This document shows, one piece after another, positions 1-7,491 of a stretch of DNA of 25,397 bases. Origin of the DNA: an uncultured Mollicutes bacterium (GTDB lineage Bacteria > Bacillota_I > Bacilli_A > ML615J-28 > CAG-313); NCBI GenBank assembly GCA_900548675.1, contig URLJ01000025.1:1-25397 (forward strand), given 5' to 3'. Under the pieces are notes generated by a model that was not told the DNA's origin, did no database searches, and saw only the letters and a program-made list of their open reading frames with translations. Both the position numbers and the translations under genes were made by a program. Every line of letters starts with the position of its first letter. Positions within the stretch are counted from its first letter, which is position 1.

Positions 1-44
1 ATCTTCTTAGTAATAAACGTACTGAAGATTACGCTTATAATTAA
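1..44 (+). CDS. 3' end of an upstream gene (partial)
   Basis: In the frame beginning at base 3 the sequence reads LLSNKRTEDYAYN and stops at TAA (42-44). The codons look coding, and stop in that frame is followed by a very T-rich intergenic stretch. Only 13 residues are visible, so no function can be given. It may not be a gene at all. It has the same orientation as the penicillin-binding protein downstream. Confidence 0.4.
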   Translation, partial: LLSNKRTEDYAYN

Positions 45-148
45 ATTTTTTTGGGACATTTTGCAAAGTTATTGACACTTATTAAATTGCTTTTTTTTAC
101 CAAGAAATTTTTTTCATTATTTGTAAAAAATAATAAGGGTGATTTTTT

Positions 149-2128
149 ATGGTAATTAGAACTAATAAACTTAGTAAAAAACAAAAAATTATTGCTTTTG
201 TATACGTTTTTCTTTTATTAAACCTCTTACTATTTATAACAATAGGTATTACTTTTCTTATCATCAATCATAATCTTAAATACGAGATGCCAGAAATTAT
301 TAATGTTGAACTTTATGACGAAAACAATGTTAAATATCTATCATATTCGAATAACCGCAAACAATCATATGTTAAATTGTCACAAATCAACAAAAATTTA
401 ATTAATGCTTTTCTTTCTATCGAGGATAAACGTTTCTATGAACATAGAGGTGTTGATATAATAAGAATTGGTGGAGCAATTATCGCTGATTTAAAAAAAA
501 TGAGTCTCGCTGAAGGAGCTTCTACCATAACTCAACAATACGTTAGATTGCTATATTTGAATAGTGACAAAACCATAAAACGTAAACTATATGAAGTTAT
601 GATAGCAATTAATCTTGAAAGTAAATATAGTAAAGATGAGATTTTAGAAGGTTATCTAAATGCTGTTTATTTTGATCATGGAATATATGGTGTTGAAGAT
701 GCTGCTGTTTACTATTTCGGTAAAAGCGCTGCTGAAATATCTTTAGCAGAAGCAGCTGTTTTAGCCGCTATTCCAAAGGGCCCCAAAATATATTCTCCAA
801 TTGATAATTACGACAATAATTTAAGTAGAAAAGAACTAATTTTATTGGAGATGAAAAATGATAACTTAATTACAGAAGAAGAATACTTAGCAGCGCTTAA
901 AGAAGAAATTGAACTTGTTGGGATTAATCCTATTTATGAGGATACAGATGCCCCATATTATCAAGATATTGTAATAAATGAGTTAAAGAGTATGGGATGG
1001 CTCGATAAATATCTTTATGAGGGATTAAAAGTGTATACAACACTTGATTTAGACTTGAATAAAGCTATTACTAATAGTATTAAAAAAAGAGCCCCTGAAA
1101 CAGGCATTCAAACAAGTATCGTGGCGATGGATCCAAAGAGTGGTGCTATTCTATCTTGTATAGGTGGCAACAACTATAATGATAGTAGCTATAACCGAGC
1201 TACCAATAGTTTGAGACAACCTGGATCAACTATTAAACCTTTTTTATATTTAAGTGCAATCGAAAATGGTTTCACACCTGCTACAACCTTTAAAAGTGAA
1301 CCAACAACATTTCACTATAAAGGAGAAACATACTCACCAAACAATTTTCAAAATATTTATGCTAACACCGACGTATCTATGGTATATGCTATCGCAACTA
1401 GTGATAACATATACGCTATGAAAACTCATCTTTTTTTAGGACCAGAAGTACTTGCTGGCACATTAAAAAGATTTAAATTTTCATCTAAAATACAAGCTAT
1501 CCCTTCCTTAGCCCTTGGAACAAATGAAGTAACGCTTTTAGAATTGACCGCTGCTTACAATACCCTAGCTAGTTGTGGCATCTATTATGAACCTTTTTCT
1601 ATTAAAAAAATAACAACATCTGATGATAAAGTTTTATATGAAAGAAATATTAACAAAAAAGAAAGAATTGCCAATTCTAGTAATTGTTATCTACTTAATA
1701 CTTCAATGAACGCAATTTTTGATAATAGAATGACATTCAACATTAGGCCTACTGGAGCAAGAATTGCTTCACTTTTATCCCACACTTATAGTGGAAAATC
1801 AGGTTCTACCGATACTGATAACTGGATGATGGGATTTAATCCTGATATAACTGTAGGAGTATGGACTGGTTATGATGACAATCGTGAAATTATAAAAACG
1901 ATTGATGCATCATATGGTAAATATATTTGGGCTGATGCAGTAGAAAGTTATCTTAAAGATAAAAAATCTACTTGGTATGAAACTCCTAATGATGTCATCG
2001 GCGTTGATTTAAATCCAATGACAGGATTTTACCCTGCTATTGATGAATACTACCGCAAAATCTATTTTAATAAAAACAACACACCTTGGTATGTTGAATT
2101 ACTTTACCGATTTAATATTAATGCATAA
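149..2128 (+). CDS. Class A penicillin-binding protein (PBP1A-type glycosyltransferase/transpeptidase)
   Basis: Bifunctional peptidoglycan synthase that polymerises lipid II into glycan strands and cross-links the stem peptides outside the membrane. One membrane segment lies near residues 13-40. The GT51 domain follows, with the catalytic EDKRFYEH motif at 92-98, EGASTITQQ at 122-130 and a second conserved Glu near 149. The transpeptidase domain has the active-site Ser in STIK (360-363), the SDN motif at 418-420 and KSG at 550-552, where the family usually has KTG. The length of 659 residues is normal for the compact Gram-positive class A type. The start is supported by AAGGGTGA upstream at 134-141. 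It is transcribed alone between an upstream gene tail and a bidirectional terminator. Its presence shows that the organism makes a wall. Which paralogue this is (PonA, PbpF or other) cannot be told from sequence alone. Confidence 0.93.
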   Translation: MVIRTNKLSKKQKIIAFVYVFLLLNLLLFITIGITFLIINHNLKYEMPEIINVELYDENNVKYLSYSNNRKQSYVKLSQINKNLINAFLSIEDKRFYEHRGVDIIRIGGAIIADLKKMSLAEGASTITQQYVRLLYLNSDKTIKRKLYEVMIAINLESKYSKDEILEGYLNAVYFDHGIYGVEDAAVYYFGKSAAEISLAEAAVLAAIPKGPKIYSPIDNYDNNLSRKELILLEMKNDNLITEEEYLAALKEEIELVGINPIYEDTDAPYYQDIVINELKSMGWLDKYLYEGLKVYTTLDLDLNKAITNSIKKRAPETGIQTSIVAMDPKSGAILSCIGGNNYNDSSYNRATNSLRQPGSTIKPFLYLSAIENGFTPATTFKSEPTTFHYKGETYSPNNFQNIYANTDVSMVYAIATSDNIYAMKTHLFLGPEVLAGTLKRFKFSSKIQAIPSLALGTNEVTLLELTAAYNTLASCGIYYEPFSIKKITTSDDKVLYERNINKKERIANSSNCYLLNTSMNAIFDNRMTFNIRPTGARIASLLSHTYSGKSGSTDTDNWMMGFNPDITVGVWTGYDDNREIIKTIDASYGKYIWADAVESYLKDKKSTWYETPNDVIGVDLNPMTGFYPAIDEYYRKIYFNKNNTPWYVELLYRFNINA

Positions 2129-2130
2129 TA

Positions 2131-2163
2131 AAAAACTTCTAGAAAAAATTCTAGAAGTTTTTT
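2131..2163. terminator. Bidirectional intrinsic terminator between the PBP and rubrerythrin genes
   Basis: A perfect 14-bp inverted repeat (AAAAACTTCTAGAA at 2131-2144, complement at 2149-2162) has a 4-nt loop. It ends in T tracts on both strands, so it can stop the PBP transcript (+) and the perR-rbr transcript (-). Confidence 0.88.
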
Positions 2164-2185
2164 AAATTCCATTTACTTTTTTATT

Positions 2186-2728
2186 TTAATAATTTTCAGC
2201 GTGTACTTCAAAATAACTTTGAGGGTGATTGCAAGTAGGACAAACAACTGGAGCGTTTAATCCAACAACTATATGACCACAATTGCGGCATTCCCAAACT
2301 TTTACTTCACTTTTTGTGAAAACTTCTGCTGTTTCAATATTTTTAAGTAAAGCACGATATCTTTCTTCATGATGTTTTTCAATTGCAGCAACTAGTCTGA
2401 ATTTTCTAGCCAAATCTAAAAAGCCTTCTGCTTCAGCTGTTTTAGCAAATTCGTCATACATATCGGTCCATTCATAGTTTTCTCCAGCAGCTGCTGCAGC
2501 TAAATTTTCTTTAGTATCACCGATACCATTTAATTCTTTAAACCACATTTTAGCATGTTCTTTTTCATTTTCGGCTGTTTTTAAAAAGATTTCAGCCATT
2601 TGTTCGAATCCCTCTTTTTTAGCTACTGATGCAAAATAAGTGTACTTATTTCTTGCTTGTGATTCACCTGCGAAAGCTGTAGCCAAATTTTTTTCCGTTT
2701 GTGTTCCTTCATATTTGTTTTTACTCAT
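2186..2728 (-). CDS. rbr: Rubrerythrin
   Basis: Cytoplasmic non-haem iron peroxidase that reduces hydrogen peroxide, typical of anaerobes. The 180-residue protein has an N-terminal ferritin-like four-helix domain with the diiron ligands: Glu22 in FAGESQARNKY, Glu55-x-x-His58, and Glu117-x-x-His120. A C-terminal rubredoxin domain has Cys147-x-x-Cys150 and Cys163-x-x-Cys166, which bind the FeS4 iron. This is the normal rubrerythrin length and domain order. I chose the ATG at 2726-2728 because AGGAGG lies just upstream (2735-2740). The reading frame is open further upstream, but that would run through perR and omit this ribosome site. The start overlaps the last 8 bases of perR, implying translational coupling. 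It is probably derepressed by peroxide through PerR. Confidence 0.96.
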   Translation of the reverse strand: MSKNKYEGTQTEKNLATAFAGESQARNKYTYFASVAKKEGFEQMAEIFLKTAENEKEHAKMWFKELNGIGDTKENLAAAAAGENYEWTDMYDEFAKTAEAEGFLDLARKFRLVAAIEKHHEERYRALLKNIETAEVFTKSEVKVWECRNCGHIVVGLNAPVVCPTCNHPQSYFEVHAENY

Positions 2729-3131
2729 GTTTTTCCTCCTTATTGTTTTTTGATTGACATTTCGGGCATATTCCCTTAAATACAAGATCATACCCCATGA
2801 AACGGAAACCATTTTCATCATGTGCTTTATCAAGTATATGCTCTATATCACTATTTACTTCCACGTCATAAACAGAATCACATTTAAGACACTTAGCATG
2901 AAAATGCTTATGACACTGATGATCAAAATGATCAGCTCCACCAGGAGTTTCTATTTTTAATAATTTATTCATTTCTAGTAATTCATTTAAATTACGGTAA
3001 ACAGTTGCCTTACTTATACTTGGTATTTTTTTTACTATATTATTATAAACATCATCTGCAGTTGGATGATTAGCCATATCAACCACTGTTTCATATGTCA
3101 TTAAACGTTGAATAGTATTTCTTTTAAGCAT
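2721..3131 (-). CDS. perR: PerR-type peroxide-sensing repressor (Fur family)
   Basis: Fur-family DNA-binding repressor that senses peroxide by iron-catalysed oxidation of histidine ligands. The winged helix lies at about 1-62, with the recognition helix around SISKATVYRNLNEL. The regulatory metal ligands of Bacillus PerR (H37, D85, H91, H93, D104) align at identical spacing with His22, Asp70, His76, His78 and Asp89. Asp at the last position favours PerR over Fur. A structural Zn site is formed by Cys81/Cys84 and Cys122/Cys125. The start at 3131 has AAAGGAGG at 3137-3144. The 136 residues are about 10 fewer than usual, all missing at the N-terminus. It is first in an operon with rubrerythrin, a classical PerR target, so autoregulation is likely. 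The call rests on family knowledge plus the visible ligands. Confidence 0.9.
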   Translation of the reverse strand: MLKRNTIQRLMTYETVVDMANHPTADDVYNNIVKKIPSISKATVYRNLNELLEMNKLLKIETPGGADHFDHQCHKHFHAKCLKCDSVYDVEVNSDIEHILDKAHDENGFRFMGYDLVFKGICPKCQSKNNKEEKHE

Positions 3132-3153
3132 GGTGGCCTCCTTTCTTATTGAT

Positions 3154-3182
3154 ATTATATACTATTAAGTATTTATTTTCAA
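3154..3182 (-). promoter_or_regulatory. perR-rbr promoter with internal palindrome
   Basis: On the minus strand, -35 TTGAAA (3177-3182), a 17-bp spacer and -10 TATAAT (3154-3159). The spacer contains the inverted repeat ATACT-TAAT-AGTAT (3158-3171), a possible operator for autoregulation. It matches the Bacillus PerR box only loosely. Confidence 0.75.
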
Positions 3183-3195
3183 ATAAAATGCTTTA

Positions 3196-3225
3196 TTAAA
3201 AAGGGTATAAGTTATACTTATACCC
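3196..3225 (-). terminator. Terminator of the cadC-HMA-cadA operon
   Basis: The arms GGGTATAAG (3203-3211) and CTTATACCC (3217-3225) form a perfect 9-bp stem with a 5-nt loop. Read on the minus strand it is followed by a T-rich tract (complement of 3196-3202), just after the ATPase stop codon. Confidence 0.75.
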
Positions 3226-3234
3226 CGAAAGAGA

Positions 3235-5106
3235 TTATTTTTTCATAATAGCCCGCATTGCATTTATAATAGCAATGACACTAACTCCTACATCTGCAAA
3301 TACTGCAAGCCAAATATTTTGATAACCGCACAAACTAAGGATTAAAACAATAGCTTTCACACTTAAGGCAAAGATAATATTTTCTCTTGCGATACGCATT
3401 GTACGTTTTGCAGCTTTTTTAGCTTCAATAATGCTTGAAAGACTATCTTTCATTAAAACTATATCACTTGCTTCAATTGCACTATCGCTTCCTATTGCCC
3501 CCATTGAAATACCAACATCTGCCATCATCAACACAGGAGCATCATTTATACCATCACCAACATAGGCAACAGCCCCATTCGCTTTTTTATTTTTCATTAT
3601 TTCATCTAGGGCGCTAACTTTATCCTGAGGAAGTAATTCCGCTTTATATTCAGTCAAATTAAGTGTTTTACTTACGCTTTCTGCAACTAGTTTGTTGTCT
3701 CCAGTTAACATGATTGTTTTGTAACCATGACCATTCAAATAATCGATAGCTTCTTTAGCCTCATCTTTTATTTTGTCGTTTATCAAAAAGTATCCAAGAT
3801 ATTCGCCATTTTCAGCAAAATATACGTAAGTACCAGCTTCATTCTTAGCCTCAAAACCAACAGCGAATTTTTCTAATAAGCCTTTATTACCTGATAGCAT
3901 CTTTTCTTCACCCTTTATGGCAGCAACACCAAGGCCAGGGATTTCTTCAATTTCATAAGCATCAAGTTTTTCTTCTAATCTGAAGGCTTTTTCTTCTAAA
4001 TACTTCATAATACTTTTTGCAAGAGGATGATTACTTTTTGACTCTGTAATATAAGCACATCTAAATAATTGTGATTCCAATTTGCCTGCAGCTACTTCAA
4101 ACTTAGAAACAACAAATTCGCCCTTTGTCAAAGTTCCTGTTTTATCAAAAACAAAAGTATCAGCCTTATCGAGTAATTCTAAATAGTTGCTTCCTTTTAT
4201 TAAAACTCCTATTTTAGATATTCCCCCAATTCCCGCAAAGAAAGATAGCGGAACACTTATAACAAGGGCACAAGGGCAACTTACTACTAAAAATGAAATA
4301 GCACTCGTAATCCACTTTGACCATTGGCCATCGATTAAAGGAGGAACGATGGCTAAAACAAGGGCTAAACTTACAACGATAGGAGTGTAAAACATTGCGA
4401 ATCTAGTAATGAATTTTTCGGTTTTTGTTTTTTTGCTTGATGCATTTTCAACCATTTCTAGTATTTTAGCTACTGTAGATTCGTTATATTCTTTTTCAAC
4501 TTCTACGTATATAACAGAGCCATTATTAATTACACCTGATAAAACTTCATCACCTTCCTTAACTTCTCTTGGAAGTGATTCACCTGTTAAAGCGCTAGTA
4601 TCTAAAGTAGTATTTCCTTTAATTATTTTACCATCTAAAGGTATTCTCTCTCCTACTTTGACAATTATTACATCTCCTACTTTTATTAAACTAGGATCAA
4701 GGACAGTTTCTTTATCATCTTCATATTTTACTGCTACATCAGGTTTAATATCCATTAAGTGCGAAATATCTTTACGCGTTTTCTTAACAGCAAATGATTC
4801 AAACAATTCACCAACCTGATAAAGCAACATTACTATTATTGCCTCTTTATAATCTTTTATTGCGAAAGCCGCAATAGATGCAACAAGCATTAAGAAATTC
4901 TCATCAAGTATTTTTCCTCTTACAATATTCTTACAAGCTTTTATGATAACTTTATAGGATGATGCTAAATATAATAGTAAATAAGCTATGAGCTCAATAA
5001 ACCAAAGGTTATTAGGAAGGTTTACAAAATGAAAAACTATTATACAAATTACGTAAAGAACAGAACAAATGATAAGTTCTAATAATTGTTTTTTATTTTT
5101 TGACAT
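3235..5106 (-). CDS. cadA: Zn/Cd/Pb-exporting P1B-2 ATPase (CadA/ZntA type)
   Basis: Membrane ATPase that pumps divalent soft metals out of the cell. Visible in order: N-terminal membrane helices, actuator TGES (174-177), the metal-path CPC in TM6 (277-279), phosphorylation site DKTGT (Asp321), the SNHP motif (His360-Pro361), hinge GDGINDAP (517-524), and final helices with Lys584 and Asp605. The Lys/Asp pair, 21 residues apart in the last two helices (FADVG), is the class P1B-2 signature and argues against copper. The 623 residues are shorter than typical CadA because the N-terminal HMA metal-binding domain is missing. It is instead encoded by the gene ending 1 bp upstream. The ribosome site is weak, so translation is probably coupled to that gene. 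Last gene of the operon. Confidence 0.93.
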   Translation of the reverse strand: MSKNKKQLLELIICSVLYVICIIVFHFVNLPNNLWFIELIAYLLLYLASSYKVIIKACKNIVRGKILDENFLMLVASIAAFAIKDYKEAIIVMLLYQVGELFESFAVKKTRKDISHLMDIKPDVAVKYEDDKETVLDPSLIKVGDVIIVKVGERIPLDGKIIKGNTTLDTSALTGESLPREVKEGDEVLSGVINNGSVIYVEVEKEYNESTVAKILEMVENASSKKTKTEKFITRFAMFYTPIVVSLALVLAIVPPLIDGQWSKWITSAISFLVVSCPCALVISVPLSFFAGIGGISKIGVLIKGSNYLELLDKADTFVFDKTGTLTKGEFVVSKFEVAAGKLESQLFRCAYITESKSNHPLAKSIMKYLEEKAFRLEEKLDAYEIEEIPGLGVAAIKGEEKMLSGNKGLLEKFAVGFEAKNEAGTYVYFAENGEYLGYFLINDKIKDEAKEAIDYLNGHGYKTIMLTGDNKLVAESVSKTLNLTEYKAELLPQDKVSALDEIMKNKKANGAVAYVGDGINDAPVLMMADVGISMGAIGSDSAIEASDIVLMKDSLSSIIEAKKAAKRTMRIARENIIFALSVKAIVLILSLCGYQNIWLAVFADVGVSVIAIINAMRAIMKK

Positions 5107-5107
5107 A

Positions 5108-5329
5108 TTATAAACCTATTATTTCACAATCTGGCTCAATTCTATTTTTAACCTTTTTTATTTGTTTTACAACTTCCGTATATCTTTCATCATCAATTTC
5201 AATTTCCATTCTTTCAATCATAAAACTAATTGAAACACTCTTTACACCATCTATTTTAGCAATACCACGCTCTAATTCTGCAGCGCAATTAGCACAATCA
5301 ATATCTTCAACTTTTACTATTTTTTTCAT
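5108..5329 (-). CDS. Stand-alone heavy-metal-associated (HMA) domain protein
   Basis: A 73-residue ferredoxin-like HMA domain carrying DCANC (Asp11, Cys12, Cys15). The Asp before the first Cys is typical of Zn/Cd/Pb-binding N-terminal domains of ZntA/CadA. Copper chaperones usually have Thr there. It starts 2 bp after the cadC stop and ends with TAA one base before the ATPase ATG, so all three are tightly coupled. By position and sequence it is the detached N-terminal domain of the pump. It probably delivers metal to the ATPase or senses it, though a free chaperone role is equally possible. No signal peptide or membrane segment is seen. Confidence 0.85.
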   Translation of the reverse strand: MKKIVKVEDIDCANCAAELERGIAKIDGVKSVSISFMIERMEIEIDDERYTEVVKQIKKVKNRIEPDCEIIGL

Positions 5330-5331
5330 AA

Positions 5332-5697
5332 TTACTCCTGTTCTGCGACATGTTCAATCGCCATTTTATAAATTTTTAATACGTGATCATCATCAAGAGA
5401 ATAAAAAATCTCTTTACCAACTTTTTTAGGTCTTACTAACCTTGCAAGTCTTAAAACCTTCAATTGGTGTGAAATAGCAGATTTTGTCATATTAAGAGTT
5501 TTTGATATATCGCATACGCACAATTCTCCACTCACTAAAACAGATAAAATCTTTGTTCGCGTTTCATCACCTAATACTCTGAATAATTCCGTTACGAAGA
5601 ATAAATTATCTTCACTCGGCATCAATTCTTTCGCGTGTTCTACATTTTCTTCATGTACATATGTTTTTTTACAATCTAATTCTTGATTATCTGCCAT
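5332..5697 (-). CDS. cadC: CadC-type ArsR/SmtB-family metal-sensing repressor
   Basis: Winged-helix repressor that leaves DNA when it binds Cd/Pb/Zn. Both metal sites of staphylococcal CadC are recognisable at a constant +2 offset. The alpha-3N site has Cys9 and, in ELCVCD, Cys60 and Cys62; CadC Cys11 has no counterpart. The alpha-5 zinc site has Asp103, His105, His116 and Glu119. The recognition helix is around MTKSAISHQLKVLR. The length (121) is normal for the family. First gene of the operon, with a strong promoter and a palindrome at the predicted start site. It therefore most likely represses itself, the HMA protein and the ATPase. Which metal is the true inducer cannot be read from sequence. 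Confidence 0.9.
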   Translation of the reverse strand: MADNQELDCKKTYVHEENVEHAKELMPSEDNLFFVTELFRVLGDETRTKILSVLVSGELCVCDISKTLNMTKSAISHQLKVLRLARLVRPKKVGKEIFYSLDDDHVLKIYKMAIEHVAEQE

Positions 5698-5746
5698 AAA
5701 AAACCTCTACTAATATTATATGTTAATTTTGAATTTGCATTCTAAT

Positions 5747-5766
5747 AGTTGAACGTTTGTTCAACT
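5747..5766. promoter_or_regulatory. Operator of the cadC operon
   Basis: Perfect 8-bp inverted repeat AGTTGAAC-GTTT-GTTCAACT, extended imperfectly by TAATA/TATTA flanks. It matches the TGAAC-N-GTTCA pattern of ArsR/SmtB-family operators and covers the predicted transcription start just downstream of the -10. Confidence 0.85.
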
Positions 5767-5772
5767 GTTATT

Positions 5773-5801
5773 AGTATAACACTATTGCAACTATTTGTCA
5801 A
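5773..5801 (-). promoter_or_regulatory. Promoter of the cadC-HMA-cadA operon
   Basis: Minus strand -35 TTGACA (5796-5801), 17-bp spacer, -10 TATACT (5773-5778). Near-consensus, with the operator immediately downstream, as expected for a tightly repressed resistance operon. Confidence 0.88.
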
Positions 5802-5817
5802 TAGAGATGCTTTTTAA

Positions 5818-5854
5818 TAAAAAAATATCATGAACAATTTTGATCATGATATTT
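5818..5854 (-). terminator. Terminator of the phosphatase-tatD-protease operon
   Basis: The arms AAATATCATGA (5823-5833) and TCATGATATTT (5844-5854) form an 11-bp stem with a 10-nt loop. A T tract follows on the minus strand (complement of 5818-5825), directly after the protease stop. Confidence 0.8.
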
Positions 5855-5871
5855 ATTTTTATTTATATTAA

Positions 5872-6723
5872 CTATGCTAAATATGTATCAAAAGCATTTT
5901 TTACAACGTTACTAGGAATACTGAAAGCTATCCCTTCAATCGTTGAATCACTATCAACTAGTTTTGCAGTGTTAATACCGATTAAATGACCATTTATATC
6001 AAATAGACCACCACCACTATTACCACTATTTATGGCTGCATCATGCTGAATATACATATTACTTACTTTACTGGTACTTTTTTGATATGAATTACCATTT
6101 TTCAAATATTTACTTTCTTCAAGTAAACGATTGTAATGACTAACAATTCCCATAGTAGCTGTTCCAAAATATTCAAGACTATATGGTGAACCTATCGCGA
6201 GAACAATGTTACCTTTTTTTAGCATTGAAGAATCGGCAAATGTAGCAACAGGTATTACTTCAGATGCATCAAATCTTATAAGTGCTAAATCTTCAGCTTC
6301 TTGTACTTTTAACACAACTCCTTTGTACTTTACATTTGCAGAAGTGGTAACATAAATATTATTACTTACAGCTCCACTTTGAGTCAAAACAACATGGCGA
6401 TTAGTAACGGCATAATAACGATAAGCGCTACTTATTTCTTCACATTTGATAACAACTCCACTTCCCATACTAGATGTTCTTAAAATTATGCCACCATCCT
6501 CATGAGTAATAGCGATAACTGATTGCTCAGCTTTTTCGATAGCAGTCACAATCGCTGTTTGCATATCTGCAATATTTAATTGTTCATACTCAACAATCTT
6601 TTTTGTTATATTATTGTTACTACTTATATTATTGTTTTTTTCAACAACACATCCTGCTGTGTTAAGTGCTAATATAAGTAAAAACAAAGTAACAAAGATT
6701 TTTTTGATAAACGATTTTTTCAT
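5872..6723 (-). CDS. HtrA-like trypsin-fold serine protease, probable lipoprotein, no PDZ domain
   Basis: Extracytoplasmic S1C-type protease, likely for protein quality control at the cell surface. An N-terminal basic and hydrophobic signal ends in TAGC, with Cys25 as a probable lipidation site; the lipobox is acceptable but not ideal, with Thr at -3. An Asn-rich linker follows. The catalytic triad is visible as His110 (VTNRHVV), Asp145 (EDLAL) and Ser236 (NSGNSGGGL). The 283-residue chain ends about 45 residues after the catalytic Ser, so the C-terminal PDZ domain of HtrA/DegP is absent. There is no sign of a frameshift: the stop is followed at once by the terminator. AGGAGG at 6729-6734 sets the start, and tatD ends inside that ribosome site (9 bp between the genes). 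Third gene of its operon. Confidence 0.88.
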   Translation of the reverse strand: MKKSFIKKIFVTLFLLILALNTAGCVVEKNNNISSNNNITKKIVEYEQLNIADMQTAIVTAIEKAEQSVIAITHEDGGIILRTSSMGSGVVIKCEEISSAYRYYAVTNRHVVLTQSGAVSNNIYVTTSANVKYKGVVLKVQEAEDLALIRFDASEVIPVATFADSSMLKKGNIVLAIGSPYSLEYFGTATMGIVSHYNRLLEESKYLKNGNSYQKSTSKVSNMYIQHDAAINSGNSGGGLFDINGHLIGINTAKLVDSDSTIEGIAFSIPSNVVKNAFDTYLA

Positions 6724-6732
6724 ACATACCTC

Positions 6733-7491
6733 CTATATTTTGAATAATTTTTTTACATTTTGATCGATTATTCTTGAAACTTCATCTACCATTATTCCTT
6801 TTATTTCCGCTATTTTTTCTATCACTAGTTTCATATAGTATGGTTCATTGACCTTTCCACGGTAAGGATGAGGCGTGAGGTAAGGAGAATCCGTTTCTGA
6901 AAGCAAATGCTTTAAATCAATTTCTTTTACAATTTCTATCGGATCTTTCGCATTTTTAAAAGTTACCGTTCCACCAATTCCTAGATAGAAACCTTCTTTC
7001 ACAAATCTTTTTGCCATTTCTAAACTTCCTGAAAAGGCATGCATAACCCCTCCTACTCTTGATGCATTACACGTTTTTAAAGTATCAAAAGTTAATTGTA
7101 TGGCATCACGACTATGTATTATAAGTGGTTTATTTACCTTTTTCGCTATTTCAATTTGCTTAATAAAAGCCTCTTCTTGTTCTTCTTTTGTTGTTACATC
7201 CCAATGAAAGTCGTAACCACATTCGCCAATCGCAACCACTTTATCATCATTTGCGTTTTCTTCTAACCATTTGTATTCATCTGAATAGCCCTTTATTTCT
7301 GTTGGATGAAACCCAATGGCGGCATAACAATTAGGGTATTTGTGAGCAATTTCAAGGGCAATTTTCGAAGTTTCAAAATCATATCCTGGAACAATGAAAC
7401 GATTAATTGCTACGCTATCAGCTTTTAAAATAACTTCATCAATTCTTTTGTATAGTTGTTCACTATTCAAATGACAATGTGTATCTATCAT
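6733..7491 (-). CDS. tatD: TatD family metal-dependent hydrolase/DNase
   Basis: TIM-barrel amidohydrolase-fold nuclease (3'-5' DNase in characterised TatD proteins), cytoplasmic. Metal ligands are visible as His5-x-His7 (DTHCHLN), Glu90 (AIGECGYD), His126 (PLIIHSRDA), His151 (HAFSGS) and Asp201 (ETDSPYL). The length of 252 matches the family. The start at 7491 is chosen because AAAGGAG lies just upstream (about 7498-7504). The frame is open to 7614, but that extension runs through the phosphatase gene and has no homologous look. Its first 29 bases overlap the 3' end of the phosphatase gene, so translation is probably coupled. Confidence 0.94.
   Translation of the reverse strand: MIDTHCHLNSEQLYKRIDEVILKADSVAINRFIVPGYDFETSKIALEIAHKYPNCYAAIGFHPTEIKGYSDEYKWLEENANDDKVVAIGECGYDFHWDVTTKEEQEEAFIKQIEIAKKVNKPLIIHSRDAIQLTFDTLKTCNASRVGGVMHAFSGSLEMAKRFVKEGFYLGIGGTVTFKNAKDPIEIVKEIDLKHLLSETDSPYLTPHPYRGKVNEPYYMKLVIEKIAEIKGIMVDEVSRIIDQNVKKLFKI

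Noticed and set aside
72..100. Promoter for the PBP gene starting from TTGACA at 72-77
   Set aside because: No acceptable -10 lies 16-18 bp downstream; only T-rich sequence is found.
2729..2833. In-frame upstream extension of rubrerythrin to 2833
   Set aside because: It overlaps perR by more than 100 bases and would ignore the AGGAGG at 2735-2740; rubrerythrins begin near the MSKNKYEGTQT start chosen.
5104..5110. HMA protein and ATPase as one gene broken by a frameshift
   Set aside because: The HMA frame ends with a clean TAA, the ATPase has its own ATG and a normal N-terminus, and such splits are known in other Bacillota.
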